A stretch of DNA of 64,000 nucleotides from the NCBI RefSeq assembly GCF_047730175.1, contig NZ_CP159833.1:1364001-1428000 (forward strand), read 5' to 3'. The DNA is from Marifrigoribacter sp047730175 (GTDB lineage Bacteria; Bacteroidota; Bacteroidia; Flavobacteriales; Flavobacteriaceae). Shown here in pieces: positions 8,577 through 18,111 of the stretch. The translations under genes and the position numbers were made by a program. The first letter of the stretch is position 1. Each line of letters starts with the position of its first letter. The notes beneath the pieces were generated by a model that ran no database searches, was not told the origin of the DNA, and worked only from the letters and a program-made list of their open reading frames with translations.

Positions 8577-10424
8577 ATGTGTGGTATTGTAGGTTATATC
8601 GGAAATAGAGATGCTTATTCAATTATAATAAATGGTTTAAAGCGATTAGAATATAGAGGATATGACAGTGCAGGAATAGCATTATATGATGGTGAAAAGC
8701 TAAATCTTTCAAAAACTAAAGGAAAAGTAGTTGATTTAGAAGAAAGAGTAAAAAAAGAAATTCCAACTAATGGAAATCTAGGAATTGGACATACGCGTTG
8801 GGCAACACATGGCGTGCCAAATGACATCAATTCTCACCCACATGTTTCAAACAGTGGAGAGCTAGTTATAATTCATAATGGTATTATTGAAAACTATGCA
8901 ACGCTAAAGAAAGAGTTAATAAATAGAGGGTATACATTTCAATCTGATACCGATACCGAAGTACTCGTAAATTTAATTGAAGAAATTCAGAAACAAGAAA
9001 ACGTTAAACTTGGTCAAGCAGTGCAAATTGCACTAAATCAAGTTGTAGGAGCTTATGCCATAGCGTTAATTGATATAAAAAAGCCAGATGAAATCGTAGT
9101 TGCAAAACTAGGAAGCCCATTAGCAATTGGTATTGGCGAAGATGAATTTTTTGTAGCTAGTGATGCATCACCATTTATAGAATATACAAATAATGCTATT
9201 TATCTTGAAGATGAAGAAATGGCGATTATTAGAAAAGGGAGAGATATTAAGGTTCGAAAAATAAAAGGAGATAAATTAGTAGATCCATATATTCAGGAAC
9301 TTAAAATGAATCTTGAGCAGATTGAAAAAGGAGGATACGACCATTTCATGCTTAAAGAAATTTACGAACAACCTTCAGTAATAAAAGACACCTACAGAGG
9401 AAGATTATTGGCCGATAGGGGTATTGTTAGGTTAGGAGGACTTGAAAATTATATTGAAAAATTCACCAATGCAGACCGAATCATTATTGTAGCCTGTGGA
9501 ACCTCTTGGCATGCTGGTTTAGTTGCAGAATATATATTTGAAGAATGGACAAGAATTCCTGTAGAAGTTGAATATGCTTCAGAATTTAGATATCGAAACC
9601 CAATTATTACTTCAAAAGATGTTGTGATTGCTATTTCTCAAAGTGGAGAAACTGCAGATACGCTAGCGGCGATAAAGCTAGCAAAACAAAAAGGAGCTTT
9701 TGTGTATGGAATTTGTAACGTAGTAGGGTCAACAATTTCAAGAGAAACACATAGTGGTACGTATACACATGCAGGTCCAGAAATCGGAGTAGCTTCAACA
9801 AAAGCATTTACCACACAAATTACAGTATTAACAATGATTGCTCTAAAAATTGCAAAAGTTAAAGGCACTATCTCGAATAGTGATTTTATGTTGTATTTAA
9901 GAGAATTAGAGTTAATTCCATCCAAGGTTGAAGAAGCATTAAAGAGTAATGAAAAAATAGAAGAAATTGCGAAAGTTTTTAAAGATGTAAATAATTTTCT
10001 TTACCTCGGAAGAGGATACAACTTTCCAGTTGCATTAGAAGGCGCTTTAAAATTAAAAGAAATATCATATATCCACGCAGAAGGATATCCTGCTGCAGAA
10101 ATGAAACATGGTCCTATTGCACTTATAGATGAACACATGCCTGTAGTGGTTATTGCAATTAATAGCAATCACTATGAAAAAGTAGTGAGTAATATTCAAG
10201 AAATTAAATCAAGAAAAGGGATAATAATAGCAGTAGTTACAAAAGGAGATACAACAGTAAAAGAAATGGCAGACTATTATATGGAAGTTCCTAAAACACC
10301 AGAGGCCCTTACGCCGCTAGTAACCACTATTTCATTACAGCTATTATCATACCATATTGCAGTTATGCTTAATAGAAATGTAGATCAACCAAGAAATTTA
10401 GCTAAATCGGTCACGGTAGAGTAA
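8577..10424 (+). CDS. glmS: Glucosamine--fructose-6-phosphate aminotransferase GlmS
   Basis: Makes glucosamine-6-phosphate from fructose-6-phosphate and glutamine, the entry to UDP-GlcNAc. The N-terminal MCGIVGYIG supplies the nucleophilic Cys2 of the glutaminase domain, followed by RWATHGVPN and HNGIIENY. Two SIS isomerase domains follow (ACGTSWHAG, SQSGETADT, RGYNFPVALEGALKLKEISY, EMKHGP). The C-terminal AKSVTVE is characteristic. The 615 residues are of normal length. There is no glmS ribozyme in the short leader. Confidence 0.97.
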   Translation: MCGIVGYIGNRDAYSIIINGLKRLEYRGYDSAGIALYDGEKLNLSKTKGKVVDLEERVKKEIPTNGNLGIGHTRWATHGVPNDINSHPHVSNSGELVIIHNGIIENYATLKKELINRGYTFQSDTDTEVLVNLIEEIQKQENVKLGQAVQIALNQVVGAYAIALIDIKKPDEIVVAKLGSPLAIGIGEDEFFVASDASPFIEYTNNAIYLEDEEMAIIRKGRDIKVRKIKGDKLVDPYIQELKMNLEQIEKGGYDHFMLKEIYEQPSVIKDTYRGRLLADRGIVRLGGLENYIEKFTNADRIIIVACGTSWHAGLVAEYIFEEWTRIPVEVEYASEFRYRNPIITSKDVVIAISQSGETADTLAAIKLAKQKGAFVYGICNVVGSTISRETHSGTYTHAGPEIGVASTKAFTTQITVLTMIALKIAKVKGTISNSDFMLYLRELELIPSKVEEALKSNEKIEEIAKVFKDVNNFLYLGRGYNFPVALEGALKLKEISYIHAEGYPAAEMKHGPIALIDEHMPVVVIAINSNHYEKVVSNIQEIKSRKGIIIAVVTKGDTTVKEMADYYMEVPKTPEALTPLVTTISLQLLSYHIAVMLNRNVDQPRNLAKSVTVE

Positions 10425-10517
10425 AGATTATAACGTTTTTTTTTTTAGGCATTTCATCTCTTATTTTAAAGACAAAAAAGCGTATATTTAAAAATTAAAC
10501 CAAAACAATTCATATTT

Positions 10518-13301
10518 ATGAAAACAATTATTACAATTTTTTGTTTGTGTTTTTGCGTTATGGCAAGTTCTCAAACAACTATAACAGGTAATGTAGTAGA
10601 TCAATCACTTGAGCCGGTTTTAGGCGCCACAGTTATAGTGGTTGGAACTACTGTAGGAACATTAACAGATTATGATGGTAACTTTTCCTTAACGGTTAAT
10701 CAAGCTCCACCATTTACAATCCAAATAAGTATTTTAGGCTTTCAAACTATTGATCAAGAAGTAACTTCTGAAAATCAAAGTTTTACAATTACATTAAATG
10801 AAGGAAGTGAATTAGATGAAGTAGTAATTTCTGCCTCAAGAACTCCCGAAAGAATTTTTGAATCCCCTGTAACTGTTGAGCGTTTTGGGATAAAAGAAAT
10901 AAAAAACACTGCATCTGTAGATTTTTATGGCGGTTTAGAAAACTTAAAAGGTGTTGATGTAAATACAAATAGTTTAACGTTTAGATCTATAAACACACGT
11001 GGTTTTGCCACTTTTGCAAATACTCGTTTTATGCAATTAGTAGATGGAATGGATAATTCTACCCCCGCATTAAATTTTCCTATAGGAAATTTAGTAGGTA
11101 TGATAGAGACAGACGTACAAAGTGTTGAGCTTCTTCCAGGTGCATCTTCTGCATTATATGGAGCAAATGCATTTAATGGTCTCTTGTTTATGCAAAGTAA
11201 AAATCCATTTGATCATCAAGGTATCAGTGTTTCTTATAAAAGAGGGATTACTTCACAAAAAGCTGCTGGAGACAATAGTTATTATGATTTTGGAATTAGA
11301 GCAGCCTATAAATTTACCGAGCATTTTGCCGCAAAAGTAAACTTTGGATGGTTAAAAGGAACCGACTGGGCAGCTAATAGTGAAGTAGATAGTGATGTTA
11401 TTGGAGGTACACGAGCTTCCAATTTAAACTATAATGGAATAAACGTCTATGGTGATGAGGTTTCTACAGATATAAAAGCAGTAGCAGTTACACTCGAAGG
11501 TTTAGGTATTTTACCAGCTGGCGCAAATGCATTGGTGCCTTCAGTAAATGTAAGTAGAACAGGATACAATGAAGGTGACTTAACAGATTATAACGCCGAA
11601 AGTGTAAAAGCAGATTGGGGATTATATTTACGTCCTTGGGCAAATGATTTCGAAATTTCTTATGTAGGTAAAGTTGGTACAGGATCAACCACTTACCAAG
11701 GAACAAATAGGTACAATATTGATAATTTCTTTCAACAACAACATAAGTTAGAAGTTAAAAATGATAATTTTTATCTAAGAGGGTATGTAGTAGCAGATAA
11801 AGCTGGTGACTCTTATGATATGGTATTTACAGGAATTAATATTAACAGAGCATGGAAAGATGATAATACTTGGTTTGGTGAATATGTAGGAAACTATGTT
11901 GCAGCAACTCTTGGCGGTGCAACAAATGAGCAAGCTCATGCTATTGGCCGTACTGCTGCAGAAACTGGACGTTTTGAACCAGGTTCAGTTGGGTTTAATA
12001 ATGCTTTTAATAAAAGTATAAATGATCCAGATTTATCAACGGGTTCTAAGTTTCAAGATGCATCAAAATATTATCATGCAGATGGAAATTATAATTTTAG
12101 CCATTTAACAGAATTTGCAGATATCCAAGTAGGTGGATCATTTAGACAGTATAGCTTAAACTCTTCAGGAACTATTTATACAGATTTAGATGGACCTATA
12201 GACTATTCAGAATATGGTGTTTATTCTCAAATTCAAAAGAAATTTGAATTAAATGGGGATATGAGCATAAAACTTACGGGTTCTGCTCGTTATGATAAAT
12301 CTGAATTTTTTGACGGGTTTGTTTCACCAAGAATATCTGCTGGTTTTACAGTAAATAGAAACCATAACCTAAGAGCATCTGTTCAAACAGGGTTTAGAAA
12401 CCCTACAACGCAAGATTTATTTATTGGATTAGATGCGGGTCGTGCTATTTTAGTAGGTTCTGCTCCAACTAATTTAGAGAGATACTCTAGTAACTTTGAT
12501 GTTAGTGGAGGTGGTCAACTTTTAGGCCAGCCTGCTACTATTACTCAAACAGGATCAGCAGTTTATAACAACTCTTATTCGCTTTCTTCTGTGCAAGCTT
12601 TTGCAGCAGCTGGAGATCCAACACTTTTAGAAATAGCTAACCCTGATCTAGTAAAACCTGAAAAGGTGACCTCTGCGGAAATTGGATATAGAGGAAAAAT
12701 AGGCAAGCTTATTGTAGACTTTAGTACCTATTACAATAAGTATGAAGATTTTATTTCACAAGAAGTAGTAATTGCACCATACTATGGTGTTGTTGGTGAT
12801 AATGCCTTATCTGTAGCAGCTCTTGCAAATGGAGATAGTCAAGCATATAGTGCTTATACTAATTCTGATGCAGATGTTAACTCTTATGGAGCTTCTTTAG
12901 GACTATCTACAAAAATATTTAATAATTTTGATTTAGGTGGAAGTTATACCTATACAAAACTAGATTTTGATGAAGCTGCAAATCCAGATGTGATGCTTAA
13001 CTTTAATACTCCAGAGCATAAATTTAAGGCATCCTTCGGAAATACAGCGTTATTTAAAAACTTTGGATTTAATGTAGCCTATAGATTTACTGATGACTAT
13101 TTCTGGGAAGCAACTTTTGGAAATGGTGTAGTGCCAGAATTTCATACGTTCGATGCTCAAATTAACTTTAAAATACCAAGTTTAAAATCAACCCTTAAAG
13201 TTGGAGGAACAAATCTTGGAGGAAAAGAATACTTCACAGCATTTGGGACAGGTAACATAGGATCTATGTATTATGCATCGATAACAATTAATAATTTATA
13301 A
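10518..13301 (+). CDS. TonB-dependent outer-membrane receptor with carboxypeptidase-like N-terminal domain
   Basis: A 927-residue receptor. A signal peptide (about residues 1-19) is followed by a CarboxypepD_reg-like domain (ITGNVVDQSLEPVLGATVIV, GTLTDYDGNFSLTV). A plug domain follows (VVISASRTPERIFESPVTVER, LPGASSALYGANAFNGLL), then a beta barrel ending in SMYYASITINNL. It is followed 11 bp later by an SGNH-hydrolase lipoprotein, a receptor/surface-lipoprotein pair like those used for nutrient import. The substrate is unknown; no SusD-like partner is present. Confidence 0.9.
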   Translation: MKTIITIFCLCFCVMASSQTTITGNVVDQSLEPVLGATVIVVGTTVGTLTDYDGNFSLTVNQAPPFTIQISILGFQTIDQEVTSENQSFTITLNEGSELDEVVISASRTPERIFESPVTVERFGIKEIKNTASVDFYGGLENLKGVDVNTNSLTFRSINTRGFATFANTRFMQLVDGMDNSTPALNFPIGNLVGMIETDVQSVELLPGASSALYGANAFNGLLFMQSKNPFDHQGISVSYKRGITSQKAAGDNSYYDFGIRAAYKFTEHFAAKVNFGWLKGTDWAANSEVDSDVIGGTRASNLNYNGINVYGDEVSTDIKAVAVTLEGLGILPAGANALVPSVNVSRTGYNEGDLTDYNAESVKADWGLYLRPWANDFEISYVGKVGTGSTTYQGTNRYNIDNFFQQQHKLEVKNDNFYLRGYVVADKAGDSYDMVFTGININRAWKDDNTWFGEYVGNYVAATLGGATNEQAHAIGRTAAETGRFEPGSVGFNNAFNKSINDPDLSTGSKFQDASKYYHADGNYNFSHLTEFADIQVGGSFRQYSLNSSGTIYTDLDGPIDYSEYGVYSQIQKKFELNGDMSIKLTGSARYDKSEFFDGFVSPRISAGFTVNRNHNLRASVQTGFRNPTTQDLFIGLDAGRAILVGSAPTNLERYSSNFDVSGGGQLLGQPATITQTGSAVYNNSYSLSSVQAFAAAGDPTLLEIANPDLVKPEKVTSAEIGYRGKIGKLIVDFSTYYNKYEDFISQEVVIAPYYGVVGDNALSVAALANGDSQAYSAYTNSDADVNSYGASLGLSTKIFNNFDLGGSYTYTKLDFDEAANPDVMLNFNTPEHKFKASFGNTALFKNFGFNVAYRFTDDYFWEATFGNGVVPEFHTFDAQINFKIPSLKSTLKVGGTNLGGKEYFTAFGTGNIGSMYYASITINNL

Positions 13302-13311
13302 AAATCAACTT

Positions 13312-14808
13312 ATGAAAACAAAATATATATGGTTACTATTAATTCTTATAAGTCTTACAGCCTGTAACGAAATAGAGGATGTAGATAGATTAGAAGATAT
13401 GGTTGTATTACCAGAACTAACAGCTGGAGAAGCTGATTTTTCAAATTATGTTTCATTAGGAGCTTCATTTACAGCAGGATTTACTGATGGAGCTTTATTT
13501 ATAGCGAGTCAAGAAAATTCTTTTCCAAATATACTATCTCAACAATTTGCTAATATTGGTGGAGGTAGTTTAACTCAACCTTTAATGGCTGATAATGTTG
13601 GAGGATTGCTTTTTGCAGGAAATCAAATAACAAACCCAAGACTTTTCTTTAATGGAGCTGGCCCACAAGTATTACCAGGCATACCAACAACAGAAGTTAC
13701 AAACATTCAACCAGGCCCATATAATAATATGGGGGTTCCTGGAGCTAAAAGCTTTCATGTACTTGCAAACGGTTATGGTAACCCAGCAGGAGTTCCTATA
13801 GGCGCAGCTAATCCTTATTATGCACGAATGGCTTCAAGTGCAAATGCTTCTATGTTAGAAGATGCTGCAGCTCAGAATCCATCTTTTTTCACTTTATCTG
13901 AAATAGGTGGAAATGATGTATTAGGCTTTGCAACTTCTGGAGGTTTAGGTGTTGATCAAGCTGGAAATTTTGATCCATCTTCGTATGGAAGTAATGATAT
14001 TACAGATCCTTTAGTATTTGCAGGAACGTTAGATGCAATAGTAACTACTTTAACTGCAAACGGAGCTAAAGGAGCTATTACAAGTGTTCCTTATGTAACG
14101 AATTTACCTTATTTCACAACAGTACCTTATAATGCAGTTCCTTTAGATGCTGCAAATGCAGGAGGTTTAAATGCTGCATTCGCTGCTTATAACGGAGGAC
14201 TTTTAGCCGCTGAAGCTGGAGGTTTTATTTCTGCTGAAGAAAGAGAGGCAAGAACAATTGTTTTTGCTGAAGGGCAAAATGCTGTTACACTTGTTGATGA
14301 AGATTTAACAAACTTAGGCGCATTAGGCTTACCTAGTTATAGACAGGCTACTGCAAATGATTTAATGGTACTTCCGAGCTCTGCTTTTATAGGAACAGTT
14401 GTAGGAGGAGATCCTACTTTAATAAATGGTGTCTCAGTGCCTTTAAGTGATCAATGGGTATTAACAGCTAATGAAACACAATCTGTAATTAATGCTACGG
14501 ATTCTTATAATGTTGTAATTGAAGGTATGGCAGCATCTAGTGGATTGGCATTCGTTGATTTAAAAGCAATTTTACAAGAGGCTTCAACTGCAGGAATTAC
14601 GTTCGATGACTATACGCTGAATGCTAGTCTAGTTTTTGGAGGTCTTGTAAGCCTTGATGGAGTCCACTTAACAGCTAGAGGATATGCATATATGGCAAAC
14701 AAGTTTTTAGAAGCAATTGATGCAACGTATGGATCTAACTTTATAGCAGCAGATGTTGTTGCAAAAGCTGATGATTATGTTGTACAATACTCACCTGAAT
14801 TACCATAA
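13312..14808 (+). CDS. SGNH/GDSL-hydrolase-like surface lipoprotein
   Basis: A 498-residue lipoprotein with signal peptide and lipobox LTAC (about residue 18). Blocks of the SGNH hydrolase fold are visible: block I with the candidate nucleophile Ser in YVSLGASFTAGF, the GGND block (EIGGNDVLGFA), and the Asp-His pair in DGVHLTARGYAYMAN near the C-terminus. Block I has GAS rather than GDS. It probably acts as an esterase or lipase at the cell surface and may feed the receptor encoded just upstream. A terminator follows. Confidence 0.85.
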   Translation: MKTKYIWLLLILISLTACNEIEDVDRLEDMVVLPELTAGEADFSNYVSLGASFTAGFTDGALFIASQENSFPNILSQQFANIGGGSLTQPLMADNVGGLLFAGNQITNPRLFFNGAGPQVLPGIPTTEVTNIQPGPYNNMGVPGAKSFHVLANGYGNPAGVPIGAANPYYARMASSANASMLEDAAAQNPSFFTLSEIGGNDVLGFATSGGLGVDQAGNFDPSSYGSNDITDPLVFAGTLDAIVTTLTANGAKGAITSVPYVTNLPYFTTVPYNAVPLDAANAGGLNAAFAAYNGGLLAAEAGGFISAEEREARTIVFAEGQNAVTLVDEDLTNLGALGLPSYRQATANDLMVLPSSAFIGTVVGGDPTLINGVSVPLSDQWVLTANETQSVINATDSYNVVIEGMAASSGLAFVDLKAILQEASTAGITFDDYTLNASLVFGGLVSLDGVHLTARGYAYMANKFLEAIDATYGSNFIAADVVAKADDYVVQYSPELP

Positions 14809-14820
14809 AAATTAATTATT

Positions 14821-14855
14821 AAAATCCCTGATAGTCAATATCAGGGATTTTTTTA
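14821..14855 (+). terminator. Intrinsic terminator after the SGNH lipoprotein gene
   Basis: AAATCCCTGATA and TATCAGGGATTT form a long stem with a loop of a few bases, followed by T residues. It separates the receptor/lipoprotein unit from atpD. Confidence 0.88.
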
Positions 14856-14915
14856 TACCCAAAATTTAAAATATAGAACGTTTCGTATTATGTTCTAAAA
14901 TTTTAGCAATTAGAC

Positions 14916-14947
14916 TTGTAATTTTTCAACAGAAAAAACTATCTTTG
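14916..14947 (+). promoter_or_regulatory. Bacteroidota-type promoter of atpD
   Basis: TTG at 14916-14918 and TATCTTTG at 14940-14947 are separated by 21 bp, matching the TTG-N(17-23)-TAnnTTTG consensus. The expected start of transcription is about 50 bases before the atpD ATG at 15008. Confidence 0.75.
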
Positions 14948-15007
14948 CCCCGTTAAAAATACGGGGCTTATTTATGCCTAATAGTACTAAAAAATAAACA
15001 GTTAATA

Positions 15008-16513
15008 ATGTCACAAATTACAGGAAAAGTTGCACAAATTATTGGACCAGTTGTAGACGTCGCGTTTGCTAACGGTTCTGAACTTCCAAAAATTTACGAT
15101 TCTCTTGAAGTAGATAATAATGGAAACTTATTAGTTCTTGAGGTTCAATCACATATTGGTGAAAATACAGTACGTACAATTTCAATGGATTCTACAGATG
15201 GTTTAAGCCGTGGTGTTGATGCTATTGCAACAGGTGCTCCTATACAAATGCCAATTGGTGATGATATATATGGTCGTCTTTTTAATGTAATTGGAGATGC
15301 TATTGATGGAATTGGTAATTTACCTAAAAAAGGTGATGCTGGTATGTCAATTCACAGAGATGCTCCAAAATTTGAAGACCTTTCTACTTCAACGGAAGTA
15401 TTATTTACTGGAATTAAAGTAATTGACCTTATTGAGCCTTATGCAAAAGGTGGTAAAATTGGTTTATTTGGTGGAGCAGGAGTAGGTAAAACTGTACTTA
15501 TTCAAGAGCTTATTAACAACATTGCAAAAGGACACGGTGGATTATCAGTATTTGCTGGAGTAGGAGAACGTACTCGTGAAGGGAACGATTTACTTCGTGA
15601 AATGCTTGAATCTGGAATTATAAAATATGGTGACGACTTCTTACATTCTATGGAAGAAGGTGGTTGGGATCTTTCAAAAGTAGATAAAGCTGCAATGAAA
15701 GAATCTAAAGCAACTTTCGTATTCGGACAAATGAATGAGCCTCCAGGAGCTCGTGCTCGTGTAGCATTATCTGGATTAACTATTGCAGAATATTTCCGTG
15801 ATGGAGCTGGAGAAGGACAAGGAAAAGATGTGCTTTTCTTCGTTGATAACATTTTCCGTTTTACACAAGCAGGTTCTGAGGTATCAGCACTTTTAGGACG
15901 TATGCCTTCAGCAGTAGGATACCAACCAACATTAGCAACTGAGATGGGTGCGATGCAAGAACGTATTACTTCAACAAAAAGAGGTTCTATTACTTCTGTT
16001 CAAGCGGTATATGTACCTGCAGATGATTTAACAGATCCAGCACCAGCAACAACATTTGCTCACTTAGATGCAACAACGGTATTATCTCGTAAAATTGCTG
16101 AACTAGGTATTTATCCAGCGGTAGATCCATTAGATTCTACTTCTAGAATTCTTTCAGCAGATATCTTAGGAGACGATCATTACAATTGTGCTCAAAGAGT
16201 AAAAGAATTATTACAACGTTATAAAGAATTACAAGATATTATTGCAATTCTTGGTATGGAGGAATTATCTGAAGAAGATAAACAAGCTGTTTACCGTGCA
16301 CGTAAAGTACAACGTTTCTTATCTCAACCTTTCCACGTAGCAGAGCAGTTTACTGGTCTTAAAGGTGTGTTAGTAGATATTAAAGAAACGATTAAAGGAT
16401 TTAATATGATTATGGATGGTGAATTAGACAACATTCCAGAAGCAGCATTTAACCTTAAAGGAACTATCGAAGAAGCAATCGAAGCTGGTGAGAAAATGCT
16501 TGCTGAAGCTTAA
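15008..16513 (+). CDS. atpD: F1F0 ATP synthase subunit beta
   Basis: The catalytic beta subunit of the F1 sector. The P-loop is GLFGGAGVGKTVLIQEL, followed by GVGERTREGNDL, the SALLGRMPSAVGYQPTLATEMG block and YVPADDLTDPAPATTFAHLDATTVLSR-type sequence. The 501 residues are normal. It pairs with atpC here; the remaining ATP synthase genes are not in the window, in keeping with the split atp genes found in Bacteroidota. Confidence 0.98.
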   Translation: MSQITGKVAQIIGPVVDVAFANGSELPKIYDSLEVDNNGNLLVLEVQSHIGENTVRTISMDSTDGLSRGVDAIATGAPIQMPIGDDIYGRLFNVIGDAIDGIGNLPKKGDAGMSIHRDAPKFEDLSTSTEVLFTGIKVIDLIEPYAKGGKIGLFGGAGVGKTVLIQELINNIAKGHGGLSVFAGVGERTREGNDLLREMLESGIIKYGDDFLHSMEEGGWDLSKVDKAAMKESKATFVFGQMNEPPGARARVALSGLTIAEYFRDGAGEGQGKDVLFFVDNIFRFTQAGSEVSALLGRMPSAVGYQPTLATEMGAMQERITSTKRGSITSVQAVYVPADDLTDPAPATTFAHLDATTVLSRKIAELGIYPAVDPLDSTSRILSADILGDDHYNCAQRVKELLQRYKELQDIIAILGMEELSEEDKQAVYRARKVQRFLSQPFHVAEQFTGLKGVLVDIKETIKGFNMIMDGELDNIPEAAFNLKGTIEEAIEAGEKMLAEA

Positions 16514-16565
16514 AAAATGATTAGTTTTCCGTTTACACGGAAATAAATTAAATAAATTTTAATTT

Positions 16566-16841
16566 ATGTATTTAGAAATAGTTACCCCAGAAGCTTCTTT
16601 AGCTTCAGGTGAAGTAGAATCGGTTACAGTACCGGGCGTAAATGGAGCATTTCAAATGCTTAATAATCACGCCGCTGTTGTTTCGTTATTACAAGCAGGG
16701 AAAGTAAAATTTTCTGGAGACCTAGAGTTTGCTGAAGGTTTCGAAGATAGATTTACTAAAGAAGAAGGAAAATGGACCATAGATATTAACAGTGGCGCCA
16801 TGGAAATGAAAGATAATAAAGTGATTGTATTAGCAGATTAA
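16566..16841 (+). CDS. atpC: F1F0 ATP synthase subunit epsilon (short form)
   Basis: The 91-residue protein corresponds to the N-terminal beta-sandwich of epsilon (MYLEIVTPEASLASGEVESVTVPGVNG, LNNHAAVVSLLQAGKV). It stops before the C-terminal two-helix inhibitory domain seen in epsilon subunits of about 135 residues. The short form would join gamma to the c-ring but lack helix-mediated autoinhibition. It lies 52 bp after atpD and ends at a terminator. Confidence 0.93.
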   Translation: MYLEIVTPEASLASGEVESVTVPGVNGAFQMLNNHAAVVSLLQAGKVKFSGDLEFAEGFEDRFTKEEGKWTIDINSGAMEMKDNKVIVLAD

Positions 16842-16863
16842 TTCTGTGGTACATTGAATATAT

Positions 16864-16899
16864 AAAAACGCTTCCTTTTTTAGGAGGCGTTTTTTTTTA
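16864..16899 (+). terminator. Intrinsic terminator after atpC
   Basis: AAAACGCTTCC and GGAGGCGTTTT form the stem with a short T-rich loop, followed by nine T. It ends the atpD-atpC unit. Confidence 0.9.
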
Positions 16900-16926
16900 T
16901 TTCATGTTTATTACCCCAAAGATGCC

Positions 16927-16934
16927 TAAATTTG
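16927..16934 (+). promoter_or_regulatory. -7 element (TAAATTTG) directly before bioF
   Basis: TAAATTTG fits the TAnnTTTG consensus and its last base is only 5 nt from the bioF ATG at 16939. Transcription from it would give a leaderless or nearly leaderless bioF mRNA. No convincing -33 TTG is seen. Confidence 0.5.
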
Positions 16935-16938
16935 AAAC

Positions 16939-18111
16939 ATGAATTCGTTTCCTCAAAAACTTCATGATAAACTAAACGATCGAAAGAATAATCAGGCTAT
17001 TCGAACCTTAAAAATACCGAATAATTTAGTTGATTTTTCATCGAATGATTATTTAGGTTTTAGTATTTCTGAAAAAATATATGAAAGAACGAACCACCTG
17101 TTACAATCTAAAAACTTAAAAGCAAATGGAGCAAAAGGATCTAGACTACTTACAGGAAATCACTCTCTTTATTTAGAAACAGAGGAATTTATTTCTACTC
17201 TATATACTCAAGAAGCTGCTTTAATTTTTAATTCTGGTTACGATGCTAACCTTGGACTTTTATCCTCCATTCCTCAACGAGGAGATATTATTTTATATGA
17301 TGACTTAATACATGCTTCTTTAAGAGATGGTATTTCTATGAGTCATGCTAATGCGTATAAGTTTAAGCATAACGATCTAAAGGATATCCAAACATTGTGT
17401 ACGCGCATTAAAAATAAGAGGCATGTTAGTAATGCAGACCCTATAGAAATTTATGTAGTTACCGAATCTGTGTTTTCTATGGATGGAGATTCTCCAGACC
17501 TAAACACTCTTGCTTCTTATTGCCAAGAAAATAATTTAAAGCTTATTGTTGATGAAGCACATGCTGTAGGTATTTTTAGTTTAGGTTTGGTACATCAATT
17601 AAAATTAGAAGATAAAGTTTTTGCAACGATACTTACCTTCGGAAAAGGATTAGGGTGTCATGGTGCTGCAATTCTTGGGAGTAAACTACTTAAAGAGTTT
17701 TTAGTGAATTTTTCTAGAAGCTTTATTTATACCACAGCGCTTCCTCCTCATTCTGTTGCTACCATTTATTCGGCACTTCAACAACTTAAGCTTGAATCTG
17801 AAAAGGAAGATTCTGAAATTCAAAAGTTGAATTCAAATATTCTATTTTTTAAGAATGAATTACAGCAATTAGACCTTGACAAACATTTTATTGCAAGTAA
17901 TTCGGCGATTCAATGTTGTATTATTTCTGGAAATGAAAAAGTTAAAAATTGTTCAGAAGCTCTAATAAAAGAAGGATACGATGTAAAAGCGATACTTTCA
18001 CCAACCGTTTCTGAAGAAAAAGAACGGTTACGGTTTTGTTTGCATAGTTATAATTCAGAAGAAGAAATTAGTGGTGTCTTAAAAACTCTAAAAAAAGTAC
18101 TAATACAATGA
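16939..18111 (+). CDS. bioF: 8-amino-7-oxononanoate synthase BioF
   Basis: PLP enzyme joining pimeloyl thioester and alanine in biotin synthesis. Alpha-oxoamine synthase motifs are clear: VDFSSNDYLGFS, GAKGSRLLTGNH, AALIFNSGYDANLG, VTESVFSMDGDSPDL, VDEAHAVGIF, and the PLP-lysine motif TFGKGLGCHGAA. The 390 residues are typical. The stop overlaps the bioD start by 4 bp (ATGA), so bioF-bioD-bioA is one operon. Confidence 0.95.
   Translation: MNSFPQKLHDKLNDRKNNQAIRTLKIPNNLVDFSSNDYLGFSISEKIYERTNHLLQSKNLKANGAKGSRLLTGNHSLYLETEEFISTLYTQEAALIFNSGYDANLGLLSSIPQRGDIILYDDLIHASLRDGISMSHANAYKFKHNDLKDIQTLCTRIKNKRHVSNADPIEIYVVTESVFSMDGDSPDLNTLASYCQENNLKLIVDEAHAVGIFSLGLVHQLKLEDKVFATILTFGKGLGCHGAAILGSKLLKEFLVNFSRSFIYTTALPPHSVATIYSALQQLKLESEKEDSEIQKLNSNILFFKNELQQLDLDKHFIASNSAIQCCIISGNEKVKNCSEALIKEGYDVKAILSPTVSEEKERLRFCLHSYNSEEEISGVLKTLKKVLIQ

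Noticed and set aside
8559..8577. glmS ribozyme before glmS
   Set aside because: The gap is only 17 bp and holds no ribozyme core.
15502..15852. Long antisense ORF inside atpD
   Set aside because: It is a shadow of atpD codon bias; the protein has no features of its own.
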